Position numbers and translations under genes: made by a program. From NCBI GenBank assembly GCA_902783775.1, contig CACZSI010000062.1, positions 1 through 37,754 of the forward strand: DNA of 37,754 bases, read 5' to 3'. Position 1 is the first letter of the stretch. Every line of letters starts with the position of its first letter. This document shows positions 7,773 to 16,417 of this stretch, one piece after another. The notes under the pieces were generated by a model. The model saw only the letters and a list, made by a program, of their open reading frames with translations, was not told the origin of the DNA and ran no database searches. Source of the DNA: an uncultured Lachnospiraceae bacterium (GTDB lineage: Bacteria; Bacillota; Clostridia; Lachnospirales; Lachnospiraceae).

Positions 7773-7802
7773 CAAAAAAACGGAGCAGAAATTCTGCTCC
7801 GT
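7773..7802 (-). terminator. Terminator of the clostripain-like gene
   Basis: ACGGAGCAG (7780-7788) pairs with CTGCTCCGT (7794-7802) over a 5-nt loop. Seven T follow on the minus strand (7773-7779). It starts 20 nt after the stop codon. Confidence 0.93.
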
Positions 7803-7821
7803 CTTGTTCTTCACTAAAGAA

Positions 7822-10800
7822 TTATTTCACCTTAACCTTAACTTTAATAATCTTGTTAACAGCTTTAAAATCATTAGTTCCTGCTGCTTTAACTCTAATT
7901 TCTATAATATATTTTCCTTTCTTCAATCCTCTCTTGAGAGTAATCTTTCCATTCGTCTTACTCACCTTGACTTTATTATTTTTGCTTAACTTATCATAGG
8001 TTAGCTTACCCTTTGCGCCTTTAATAGTCATTGCTTTATTTCGTTTGATTTTTACGGATTTCTTTTTCAATTTAGCCTTCTTCACCGTTACTGTCTTTCC
8101 TTTCGCTGTTAACGGATTTTTCTTCTTTGCAATTGCTTTATCGCCAGCTGATTTCTGTGTGAGTTTAGACTCTAGCTGCTCAATTTTCTTCTCCAACAAA
8201 TCTAGTTTTTCTTTCTCAGTTTTTAACATTGTCTGATACTCTTCGACATTTTTAACTCTGTCTTTTAATGAATCGATTTTCTCATCAGAAGCCTTCTGTA
8301 CTGCCGCCTTTGCCCGTTCTAACATATCCTGCAAATTAATCAGATTATCATATGCTTCCTTAATGTTTTTCATGTTTCCTGATTCTAGAATTTCTGCAAT
8401 ATCTTTCTGAGCCTTCTCTACGTATTCTTGTAGAATTTCAACCATTGCAGTTACTTCCTCTTGTGGATTTACAATCTTAAATTCCACAGCGGAATATCCA
8501 TTATATTTTCCTTTGCCCTTAATAAGCATCATGTAATCCCCTGGGTCTGTAAGGTTGTCCTCATCAGAAATATTGTATATATCGTAATCCACGCCCTCTA
8601 TCAATTTCTTTCCAAGACAAATAATTTCAGGGGTTAATTTCTCACCATTATAAATTCCCGGCTTTGCCCATGCATATTGAATATGAGTAATCTCCTGCTC
8701 CGGATTATTTGCCAAATCAGAAACATTCAATTCCGAACCATAAATATCACTAATTACAATTCTATTATCAAGTGCGTTTCCGTCACCATCCGTATCTTTG
8801 ATATCGGAAATATCTGCAATATCTTCCATGGTCAATTTTATTGAACTCGCATTTTCTCTATTCAAAATAAATGAAGTTGCACTAATTGGAATCACATATT
8901 TGGAATATCCCAATCTTGCTAGAATAGCATCAGTAATTATATACTCTGTATCATCTGTCAGGTCAGATACCTTCATTGACCTGTAAGCGCCACCTTCAAG
9001 GATAAAAATTCGAATCAATTCATTGTCAATAAACTCCAGATATGCAAAGTTTGATTCCATTTCGTATTGTCCCTCTTCATTCTTCACTTTTCGCTGACAT
9101 ATTGTTGGAACATAAATGTAACCATCACCATCATCTTCAATGGATGCTACATGATTTTTTCCAGATGCATCATTGATTACATACCATTTTTTCTCAATCG
9201 GATCTAAGGTCCATGAACTGGTGGTTCCATTTTTCTTTTTAATATAATCTTTTACAAAATCCACCGCATCATCAATGCCATAGTCAAAATCAATCTGACG
9301 ATTTCCTTTAACCATTCCTATATATAACTCGGATTGCAATTTTTTTCTGTTCTTGGAGAGGTATTCACTTTGGTTAATGTATTGTTCTGCTGCCGGAAGT
9401 TCTGCAACAATCTTTTGGTCAACACTTTCTACGACTCTTTGTCTAGTATTTGTAATATCAACTTTGTATCCTATACCATCCTTACTTTTCAATGTATGCA
9501 CTGTGACATTTTTATGTTCAAGCGCTTCTTTTGCTTGTTGTACAACTAGCTTCTGAAGAACTATTGCCATGACGCCTTCGCCGCCCATTCGATTTATATA
9601 ACTTTCAATGAACTGATTCCATTTTCCATAATAATAGATATCCTTATACTTTTCATCTTCTCCAGACCATACTTTTTTCACTAATTCATAGTCAATCTCG
9701 TCCTTATCCACACCGAATTCAATCAATTCATTAATTGTAAGTGCACTAACTGAAATCAAAGAATACATGCTGACTGTTCTCAAGTGTTGTTGGAAATAAT
9801 CTCTGACAGCACTGTTATTATCCGGCAATATGTTGATTACCTTTTCCATTTCATTAATATAATAGTAGTGTGCTTCTTCCGGATAATCTGTCGACGGAAA
9901 ATAAATAAACATTCCTGACGTTTCCAAAGGACCATATTTATACTCCGAATCCTTATCCCTATAAAATACATCCTCTGTTTTAATATCTTTCGTGCCACGA
10001 GCATAAATGATATCTTCATCGCTTAAGATATTCAATATTTTGCGAGCGTCATACTGATAGGAGGTAAAGTCCATTACCTCTATATCTGTTACCTCTTCCT
10101 CATCTAACTCATCAATTCTTACGCACAACTGCGCCAACATTGTTCCCAAATCATAGTAATTACTATTACCATACTGTATGGAACCTTTTACAGTTCTTAA
10201 TTCATCATAAAACATCAGATGTCCCGCCATAGAACCGCTCATCCACGGAATTCTTGCCTCATCAACCATTGTCTGATCAATCATATTCATCCGCGATATA
10301 AATCCGCTTTCCATCAATTTCGCCGTATCAACTACTGCAAGAGTCGCACTATCGCCGTACCCCGGACTATCCTCGGATTCATAAAAATTAATGATATCAT
10401 CGACCATCTTTTTTCCAAGCTCGTAACCACTAATATCCGGTTCATTTCCCGCCAAGTTCATCCAACCTTCGTAGTCCTGTCCATATCCCGGTTCATATTC
10501 CGGAGATGCAATGTAATAATCCGTATATTCTGCTAATGCCAGATTATATTCAACTGCATTCATAATACATGCATCAAAATCTACAAAATCAAACTTCTGA
10601 CCACTTCTAATTAGGTCATTATCCTTTAATGCTTCTACGATATCAGAAAACATCATATATTGTTTTCCGGTTGAAACACCTGATTTATAATGCTGGTCAC
10701 TTCCGAAACCATCCATCGGTCCACCACCATGGTCCCATAAAATCAAATCAAATTTATCTGCCGGAAAATTTTCGACACCATAATTAATAAACATCTTTAA

Positions 10801-11271
10801 CGTATTCAAGTCTGTCATTAATTCATGCTCTGACTTAACCGCACTTTCACCATCACCAGTTAAACCATCCCTGTCTAAAAGAACCATTTTACCTGGATTT
10901 TCCGGTGCGTCAGCCCCTTTTGCCTCCCAAATCTGATTATATTCATTACTAATTTCAATATCAGCACTTTCATTTTCCGGATCACACAAATACTTGCTTT
11001 CCATCTGCCACTCTTTTGCCCCTCCAGTCATAATAATGAATTTTACATCATCATCCGCACTAAAATGGGCTCTTAAAACCTGCTGAATATTAAATGTAGC
11101 AAGTGCTGCATTTGTCTCAAGGTTTGTTCCACAGGCATATAAAAGTACTGTTCTTTTCGTTCCACCTCTTTTACGATTCGCCCCCTCTACTTCCTGTCCA
11201 GGTGTCATACCTGCAAGTAGCGTGCTCATCATCACGATTGTAATTAGTAAACTCAGAATTCTTTTTTTCAT
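7822..11271 (-). CDS. Secreted clostripain-like (C11) cysteine peptidase with Ig-like C-terminus
   Basis: 1149 residues from an ATG at 11269-11271, chosen because a signal peptide follows at once (MKKRILSLLITIVMMSTLLAG) and GGAGGTGG lies upstream. The peptidase C11/caspase-fold domain covers about residues 38-450. Catalytic His181 is in LWDHGGGPMDGFG and Cys235 in DFDACIMNAVEY. Clostripain enzymes cut after basic residues, often after self-processing. The middle holds beta-rich regions of unknown type. A coiled-coil segment lies about 955-1045 (EILQEYVEKAQKDIAEIL). The last 80 residues form a lysine-rich Ig-like domain (TYDKLSKNNKVKVSKTNGKITLKRGLKKGK pattern), common in Lachnospiraceae surface proteins and possibly wall-binding. 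No LPXTG motif is present. The gene is monocistronic. Confidence 0.88.
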   Translation of the reverse strand: MKKRILSLLITIVMMSTLLAGMTPGQEVEGANRKRGGTKRTVLLYACGTNLETNAALATFNIQQVLRAHFSADDDVKFIIMTGGAKEWQMESKYLCDPENESADIEISNEYNQIWEAKGADAPENPGKMVLLDRDGLTGDGESAVKSEHELMTDLNTLKMFINYGVENFPADKFDLILWDHGGGPMDGFGSDQHYKSGVSTGKQYMMFSDIVEALKDNDLIRSGQKFDFVDFDACIMNAVEYNLALAEYTDYYIASPEYEPGYGQDYEGWMNLAGNEPDISGYELGKKMVDDIINFYESEDSPGYGDSATLAVVDTAKLMESGFISRMNMIDQTMVDEARIPWMSGSMAGHLMFYDELRTVKGSIQYGNSNYYDLGTMLAQLCVRIDELDEEEVTDIEVMDFTSYQYDARKILNILSDEDIIYARGTKDIKTEDVFYRDKDSEYKYGPLETSGMFIYFPSTDYPEEAHYYYINEMEKVINILPDNNSAVRDYFQQHLRTVSMYSLISVSALTINELIEFGVDKDEIDYELVKKVWSGEDEKYKDIYYYGKWNQFIESYINRMGGEGVMAIVLQKLVVQQAKEALEHKNVTVHTLKSKDGIGYKVDITNTRQRVVESVDQKIVAELPAAEQYINQSEYLSKNRKKLQSELYIGMVKGNRQIDFDYGIDDAVDFVKDYIKKKNGTTSSWTLDPIEKKWYVINDASGKNHVASIEDDGDGYIYVPTICQRKVKNEEGQYEMESNFAYLEFIDNELIRIFILEGGAYRSMKVSDLTDDTEYIITDAILARLGYSKYVIPISATSFILNRENASSIKLTMEDIADISDIKDTDGDGNALDNRIVISDIYGSELNVSDLANNPEQEITHIQYAWAKPGIYNGEKLTPEIICLGKKLIEGVDYDIYNISDEDNLTDPGDYMMLIKGKGKYNGYSAVEFKIVNPQEEVTAMVEILQEYVEKAQKDIAEILESGNMKNIKEAYDNLINLQDMLERAKAAVQKASDEKIDSLKDRVKNVEEYQTMLKTEKEKLDLLEKKIEQLESKLTQKSAGDKAIAKKKNPLTAKGKTVTVKKAKLKKKSVKIKRNKAMTIKGAKGKLTYDKLSKNNKVKVSKTNGKITLKRGLKKGKYIIEIRVKAAGTNDFKAVNKIIKVKVKVK

Positions 11272-11346
11272 AGTCCACCTCCGTATCATATGCTTAACTG
11301 CCAAAAGTTTATTCAATTTTAAAATCCGTTCTCATTCTTACTTTCT

Positions 11347-11375
11347 ATTTTACACATTTCTACGACAATAGTCTA
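11347..11375 (-). promoter_or_regulatory. Possible promoter of the clostripain-like gene
   Basis: TAGACT (11370-11375), 17-bp spacer, TAAAAT (11347-11352) on the minus strand, about 75 bp upstream of the ATG. The -35 matches the consensus at 4 of 6 positions. Confidence 0.4.
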
Positions 11376-11389
11376 TTAGAATTCAGAAT

Positions 11390-11447
11390 AAAAAAATGTA
11401 CCTAACATTTTGCGTTTTCGCAATTTGGTAGGTACACTAATATTTTT
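11390..11447. terminator. Bidirectional terminator-like hairpin
   Basis: A long imperfect hairpin at 11397-11436: an outer 8-bp stem TGTACCTA/TAGGTACA and an inner TTGCG/CGCAA stem around TTTT, with three mismatches between. A run of A precedes it and a run of T follows it, so it can act on both strands. On the minus strand it closes the small-peptide transcript that starts near 11732. It lies just upstream of the clostripain-gene promoter. Confidence 0.75.
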
Positions 11448-11528
11448 TTCATTCATATTCTCTTTTCAATTGATATATATCATATCATAGGTGTCACACT
11501 TTTTCGTCGCAGTCCATTTTTAAAATCA

Positions 11529-11639
11529 TTATTTTTTCTTTCTATTATTGGATAACAAAAATTTACATAAAACAATTATCAATCCTATTCCTATTAATAT
11601 TGCTAAAACTAACATAACAATAATATTTAACATATTCAT
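11529..11639 (-). CDS. Small single-pass membrane peptide, 36 residues
   Basis: A short ORF starting MNMLNIIVMLVLAILI and ending SNNRKKK. A five-residue N-terminus is followed by one hydrophobic helix of about 22 residues and a strongly basic tail. Support for reality is unusual for its size: an AGGAGGGG ribosome binding site about 9 nt before the ATG, a good promoter at 11739-11767, and a terminator-like hairpin downstream. No family is recognised. Its build resembles type I toxin peptides (Fst- or TxpA-like) and small membrane regulators. No antisense antitoxin promoter is clear on the plus strand, so function remains open. It stands alone between two secreted-enzyme genes. Confidence 0.6.
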   Translation of the reverse strand: MNMLNIIVMLVLAILIGIGLIIVLCKFLLSNNRKKK

Positions 11640-11738
11640 ATAATATATCCCCTCCTAGCTTTTTAAATCTTTCATATAATTCCCCATATATATTTGCAAC
11701 TATATATGACTATTCCTCACAAGCTTGCAACGTTGTTG

Positions 11739-11767
11739 ATTATACATCATTTTTCTTTTGATATCAA
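11739..11767 (-). promoter_or_regulatory. Promoter of the 36-residue membrane peptide gene
   Basis: TTGATA (11762-11767), 17-bp spacer, TATAAT (11739-11744) on the minus strand. The predicted start near 11732 gives a 5' leader of about 93 nt, long for so small a gene. Confidence 0.75.
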
Positions 11768-11817
11768 GCACGTATACTTCAAATAATTACTAGGATACAA
11801 GTAAATCATGTATTACT

Positions 11818-11840
11818 AAAAAGAGCATATTGCCAATATG
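11818..11840 (-). terminator. Weak terminator candidate after the double-SGNH gene
   Basis: CATATTG/CAATATG (11826-11840) forms a short palindromic stem, followed on the minus strand by CTCTTTTT. It lies about 30 nt after the stop codon at 11873. The stem is weak, so readthrough toward the small peptide gene is possible. Confidence 0.4.
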
Positions 11841-11872
11841 ACAATACACCCTTTTTTATAACCCCTCAATAA

Positions 11873-14800
11873 TTATGATTTAATTTTCACCTTTTTAACA
11901 TTGGACCATTTACCATAAACCATCTTTTGGTTAACGATAAAGCATGCCCTTACTCTAGCAAAAAGTTTCTTTGCTTTCTTAAGTTTCTTAGATTTAACTG
12001 AAATAACAGCTTTCTTTAACACCTTATTGCTCTTAAATGTCTTCTTTAATACAACATATTTTTTCTTAAAGTTTTTCTTCTTAGCTACAATTAATACATA
12101 TCCCTTAGCACTAGCTATTTTCTTTAAAGAAACCTTTAATTTCATTTTCTTAATTGAAGCTTTCTTAATCTTAACTTTTATAGATGTAACACTGGCTGTA
12201 GTTACAGTTTCTCTATTAGTAGTTGGGACAACATTATATGAAGTCTGCTCCTGTGAAGAAGTCTCTTCTACTCCTGAAGTCTGCTCCTGTCCAGGAATCT
12301 GCTGTGATGTAACCTGCTGAGTAGTCTGAGCCTGTGTTGTTACCTGCTGGGTTGTTGTTCTCTGAGTAGTCTGTGCCTGAGTTGTTACCTGCTGTGTTGT
12401 TACTCTCTGAGTAGTCTGTGTCTGTGTTGTAGCCTGCTGGGTTGTTACTCTCTGAGTAGTCTGTGCCTGTGTTGTTACCTGCTGTGTTGTTGCTCTCTGA
12501 GTAGTCTGTGTCTGTGTTGTAGCTTGCTGGGTTGTTACTCTTTGAGTAGTCTGTGCCTGTGTTGTAGCATCAGTTACTGTCTCTCCTGACTTATTCCAAA
12601 TACCCATCTCGTAGAATGAGTATCCATACTGTGTTCCACGCTTTGTACCCACCATTCTTACATAACGATTATTATATGTTTTTCCTAAATCAATCTGCTC
12701 TGTCTTCTTACTTGTTGCTGTTACAAATGCAATTGTCTCCCAATCAGTAGCATTGTCTGATACCTGGATATAATATTTTGAAGCATATGCTCCTTCCCAG
12801 ATAAATCCTACTGTATCAAAGTTTTTCTTTTCGCCTAAATCAACATATATCCACTGTGGATCTACTCCATGAGTTGATTCCCATCTATCTCCCTCTTTAC
12901 CATTTACGCCAAGACTGGCAACTCCTGATGAAGCGCTGGCACTCTTTCCAATGGCAATATCTCCACTAGCTATACTAAATAAATTACTATTTACTTCTAC
13001 TCCCTGTGTAGCCGGAAGATTATTAGGATTATAAAGTTCATCTAAATCCACATACTCTCCTGCCACTGATGTGTATTTTCCATTGCCTGCTACTGCATTG
13101 CTTACTGCATGAGCATACTTATAACCTGCCGCATTAATTTTATTTAATGTATCTAAGCTGTAGCTAGACTGCTTTCCTTCGTCAGTATAAGCTACATTGG
13201 TATTGATTAAGTTATCATAGTAAGACTGATCTGCTGATGTAAATGCACCATATTCCTCTTCAGGATACAATGTATAGTAAATAGTTGACGCTGATACAAA
13301 TGTTCCTAATGGCTTAGGATGTTTATTATCTGTGCAATAAAAATCTAGGTTATCATCTGTGTATAACTCATAGAAAGCCTCACCTGCCGGTGCCAATGTA
13401 GCACCTAAAGATTTAGTTGTCTTAATATAACTGTTTGTGAAATATGGAAGCAAGCTGTTGTTTCCTGATATTGTATCCTTAGTAGGCCATGGCTCATAGA
13501 AAACAATCTTAGCGTTTGGATTATATTCTTTAATAATTGCCACTATTTCCTGTGCACCATTCTGTAGATTTACATCATTAAATCCACCTACAATATCCTG
13601 AAGAACAACTACCTCGAATCCGCCCTTCTTAATAGCTGTTAAAACATTATTAGCGCTTGACTGATAAATCAAGTTCTGTCCACCGTTAACTGCCGCCTCT
13701 GTATTAATGTTGTGACCCTTTCTCTGAGCCAATCCCTTAACCACCTTAGATAGATTATTGTAATATGTCATTGAATTTCCAATGAATAAAATATCTTCTG
13801 GATTCTGGTTGCCTTGAGTTGTAGGCTGCTGAGTTGTCTGCATAGCTGTTGTAGCCTGCTGAGTTGTCTGTGATTCTGTTGGATTAGGTACCACACCGCC
13901 ATCTGCCACTGATGTATAAGTTCCTGTTCCCTTAACTGCAGGAATTACTGCATGCGCATACTTATATGCATAGGCATTAATCTTATTAAGAGTAGCAAGG
14001 TTATATGAATCCTGTTTTCCTTCATCTGTGTAAGCCACGCATTTATTGATTAATGTATCTAATGCTGTATGATTACTTTCTGTATATGATGTATATGCAT
14101 CCTCCGGGAACAATGAATAATAAATAGTCGATGCTGAGTTAAATGTTCCTAATGGCTGTGGGTGACGTTCATCACTACAATAATAATTTAAATTATCCTT
14201 CTTATATAATTCATAGAAGCCTTCTCCTGCCGGAGCAAGTGTAGCTCCCCACTGCTTAGCTACGTCAATATAGCTGGATGTAAAATATGACATCTTATCC
14301 TCAATCTGGCTAGTGATTGGCCATGGCTCATAAAAAGCTAACTGGCAATCAGGACTATATTCTCTGATAATGGGAATTATAGTGCTAGCTCCACTTTCTA
14401 ATGTAGATTTCTGGAAATTGCTTCCCACCTTATCCTGTAAAATTACAATATCGTAACCGCCTTTTTTGATTTCTGTTAAGACGTTTTCTGCAGTAGCCTG
14501 ATAGTTTAAGTCCTTACCACCGTTTGTGGCTGCTGTTACATTTACATCATGTCCGTGAAGACCGGCAATTCCCTTAAACATTTCCCATGATGTATTGTAA
14601 TATGTAAATGAATTTCCAATAAATAATATATTTAATTTTTCCTGTGAATCAGTGGCCTCTGATCCAAACACTCTAAATGAAAGGAGGCTGACTGTACCGG
14701 TAGTTCCTGTATTGTTACCGTTAGTTCCTGTTCCCATACATGAATTTTTATCAAATACAATCTTTACGCTTTTAGCTTTATATGTATCTGCAAAAGTGAT

Positions 14801-15310
14801 GCTGTCACCGGTTGTGCTAACATTAGTAGCCTCTTTAATTTTAGCTGACTGATAAATAGTACCGTTATTGCAAGTACCAGCTAAATTCCAAGTAACATTT
14901 CCTTTATTAGTTGTGTTTACTTCCTGAGTTGAGTAATAAATAGAATATTTAGTACAGTATGAATCAGTGTAATTAGCATTAGTTGATCCCTGATATACTT
15001 TTGCGCTGTTAATATTAAACTCACCCTGAAGGTCTACATAAACTGCTACCTCATCAGTTGTAGCTGTCTTTCCTAATAAATTATTTCCGTTAGTGAGATT
15101 TTCGTTACATACGTTAATGTTAGTAAATCCATTTCCTACATAACAAAAACCTTCATTGCCATTATTGGCATTACTTGTTAAATAAGTAGTGTTGTTTTTT
15201 CCATTTAAAATATTAGTGTCGGCTGCCTTAGTATTGGTATAGGTTAAACCACTTACCACCAATGTGGCTGCTACCACAAGGCTAGTTACCTTCTTAAATA
15301 TTTTTTTCAT
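11873..15310 (-). CDS. Large secreted protein with two SGNH/DUF4886 domains, discoidin-like domains and a T/Q linker
   Basis: 1145 residues from the ATG at 15308-15310 (GAGGTGG upstream; signal peptide to about residue 29). Domains in order: a discoidin-like beta domain (about 32-217); DUF4886 SGNH hydrolase 1 (226-460) with GNS serine 234 and the D380-x-x-H383 pair in SDERHP; a short T/Q linker; DUF4886 copy 2 (506-745) with Ser513 and Asp661/His664; an F5/8C discoidin domain (775-908); a T/Q linker (915-1030) coded by 45-bp repeats; and a lysine-rich FN3-like domain to the end. Both SGNH copies keep the catalytic Ser, Asp and His, so both may be active esterases, plausibly on acetylated glycans. 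A LysR gene is divergent. Confidence 0.85.
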   Translation of the reverse strand: MKKIFKKVTSLVVAATLVVSGLTYTNTKAADTNILNGKNNTTYLTSNANNGNEGFCYVGNGFTNINVCNENLTNGNNLLGKTATTDEVAVYVDLQGEFNINSAKVYQGSTNANYTDSYCTKYSIYYSTQEVNTTNKGNVTWNLAGTCNNGTIYQSAKIKEATNVSTTGDSITFADTYKAKSVKIVFDKNSCMGTGTNGNNTGTTGTVSLLSFRVFGSEATDSQEKLNILFIGNSFTYYNTSWEMFKGIAGLHGHDVNVTAATNGGKDLNYQATAENVLTEIKKGGYDIVILQDKVGSNFQKSTLESGASTIIPIIREYSPDCQLAFYEPWPITSQIEDKMSYFTSSYIDVAKQWGATLAPAGEGFYELYKKDNLNYYCSDERHPQPLGTFNSASTIYYSLFPEDAYTSYTESNHTALDTLINKCVAYTDEGKQDSYNLATLNKINAYAYKYAHAVIPAVKGTGTYTSVADGGVVPNPTESQTTQQATTAMQTTQQPTTQGNQNPEDILFIGNSMTYYNNLSKVVKGLAQRKGHNINTEAAVNGGQNLIYQSSANNVLTAIKKGGFEVVVLQDIVGGFNDVNLQNGAQEIVAIIKEYNPNAKIVFYEPWPTKDTISGNNSLLPYFTNSYIKTTKSLGATLAPAGEAFYELYTDDNLDFYCTDNKHPKPLGTFVSASTIYYTLYPEEEYGAFTSADQSYYDNLINTNVAYTDEGKQSSYSLDTLNKINAAGYKYAHAVSNAVAGNGKYTSVAGEYVDLDELYNPNNLPATQGVEVNSNLFSIASGDIAIGKSASASSGVASLGVNGKEGDRWESTHGVDPQWIYVDLGEKKNFDTVGFIWEGAYASKYYIQVSDNATDWETIAFVTATSKKTEQIDLGKTYNNRYVRMVGTKRGTQYGYSFYEMGIWNKSGETVTDATTQAQTTQRVTTQQATTQTQTTQRATTQQVTTQAQTTQRVTTQQATTQTQTTQRVTTQQVTTQAQTTQRTTTQQVTTQAQTTQQVTSQQIPGQEQTSGVEETSSQEQTSYNVVPTTNRETVTTASVTSIKVKIKKASIKKMKLKVSLKKIASAKGYVLIVAKKKNFKKKYVVLKKTFKSNKVLKKAVISVKSKKLKKAKKLFARVRACFIVNQKMVYGKWSNVKKVKIKS
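12321..12570 (-). repeat. 45-bp in-frame tandem repeat coding the T/Q-rich linker
   Basis: The plus-strand word GTAGTCTG recurs at 12321, 12366, 12411, 12456, 12501 and 12546, an exact 45-bp period (15 residues, TTQ-rich). Units at 12411 and 12501 resemble each other more than their neighbours, as do those at 12366 and 12456. This shows a 90-bp higher-order period and growth by duplicating pairs. Confidence 0.93.
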
Positions 15311-15392
15311 ATCTTCCACCTCTCTTGATTTTCTATATTTTAATAATATTACTTTTTAGCAATAATAAAAAATACCAAATATTATATATGTT

Positions 15393-15410
15393 TATACCCT
15401 ACAAGGTATA
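15393..15410. promoter_or_regulatory. Candidate LysR-type binding dyad
   Basis: TATACC-N6-GGTATA contains ATAC-N8-GTAT and so fits the T-N11-A LysR box pattern. It lies in the 200-bp space between the double-SGNH gene (start 15310) and the LysR gene (start 15511). A TATAAT at 15431-15436 lies on the LysR side without a good -35, as expected for a regulated promoter. Confidence 0.5.
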
Positions 15411-15510
15411 TGCGATATAAATATATACGCTATAATCATTGAATAATATATTTTTTTATAATAAAATAGATATAAGAAATACGGTAATTTTTAATATAGG
15501 GGAGAAAAAT

Positions 15511-16383
15511 ATGGAATTATTGCAATTAAGATATTTTAGAGATGCCGCTAAGTTAGAAAATTTTTCTAAAGTAGCCAGAAAAAATATGGTACCTCAACCA
15601 TCTATCAGTAAAACTATTAAGAAGTTAGAAGATGAATTAGGGGTCACTCTTTTTGATCGTAACGGAAGACAGATTAGCCTAAATAAAAATGGACAGTTCT
15701 TTTTAGAGCACATTGACAAGGCTCTTAATGATATTGATTTAGCCGTGGGACATTTTTCTAAACCGGTTAAAAATAATATAATTGTATACCCTCAGGCCGG
15801 AGGGCGTTTTGTGTCCCTTTTAATTGCAGATTTTCTAAGCAGTCAGAATCATCTTTTTGTGTCTAATGTTAACAAGGGATATTTAGATAACGGTGGCATA
15901 TATGACTTTACTTTTATGCAGCCTATTGAAAATATGGATGAGTATAATTATGAATGTCTTATGGATGAGGAAATAGTTTTAGCTGTATCTAAGAGTAATC
16001 CTCTGTCTAGGAAAAAATCTATTTCCATTCATGATTTAAAGGATTATCCTTTCGTAGGTTATTATAAAACCATCGGTATTAGAGATTTCACAGATGAGTT
16101 TTGTGAAAAGACAGCCGGCTTTACACCTAATGTAGTTTTTGAAACTGGTGATTATGCTGCTCTTCAATATATGATAGAAAAGGATAAGGGCTTAAGTTTA
16201 GTTCCATATCTTTTATTTAACATTCAGCATACTCACGATGTTAAACTAATCCCCTTAAAGGAAAAACTTTATAGAAAATTATTAATTGCCTGGGATAAAA
16301 ATCATAGCTTATCTAAGGAAGAAGAATTTTTTCTTAATTTTTCAAAGGATTGGTTTAAATCTCAGCCATCTAATTTTAGATAA
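15511..16383 (+). CDS. LysR family transcriptional regulator
   Basis: 290 residues from the ATG at 15511, picked because AGGGGAG lies 6 nt upstream and because LysR proteins begin with this pattern (MELLQLRYFRDAAK). The N-terminal winged helix-turn-helix spans residues 1-60 (NFSKVARKNM, QPSISKTIKKLEDELGVTLFDR). The rest is the periplasmic-binding-like effector domain. The effector is unknown. LysR regulators usually control the divergent neighbour, here the secreted double-SGNH protein, and themselves. A matching dyad sits in the shared intergenic region. It ends in a terminator shared with tex. Confidence 0.92.
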   Translation: MELLQLRYFRDAAKLENFSKVARKNMVPQPSISKTIKKLEDELGVTLFDRNGRQISLNKNGQFFLEHIDKALNDIDLAVGHFSKPVKNNIIVYPQAGGRFVSLLIADFLSSQNHLFVSNVNKGYLDNGGIYDFTFMQPIENMDEYNYECLMDEEIVLAVSKSNPLSRKKSISIHDLKDYPFVGYYKTIGIRDFTDEFCEKTAGFTPNVVFETGDYAALQYMIEKDKGLSLVPYLLFNIQHTHDVKLIPLKEKLYRKLLIAWDKNHSLSKEEEFFLNFSKDWFKSQPSNFR

Positions 16384-16414
16384 AAAGAGTTGTGGAATAT
16401 TCCACAACTCTTTT
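16383..16414. terminator. Bidirectional terminator between LysR gene and tex
   Basis: AAAAGAGTTGTGGAAT is followed directly by its complement ATTCCACAACTCTTTT. With a tight inner loop it gives a stem of at least 12 bp with A and T runs at the sides. It overlaps the LysR stop and ends 4 nt before the tex stop. Confidence 0.93.
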
Positions 16415-16417
16415 ATA

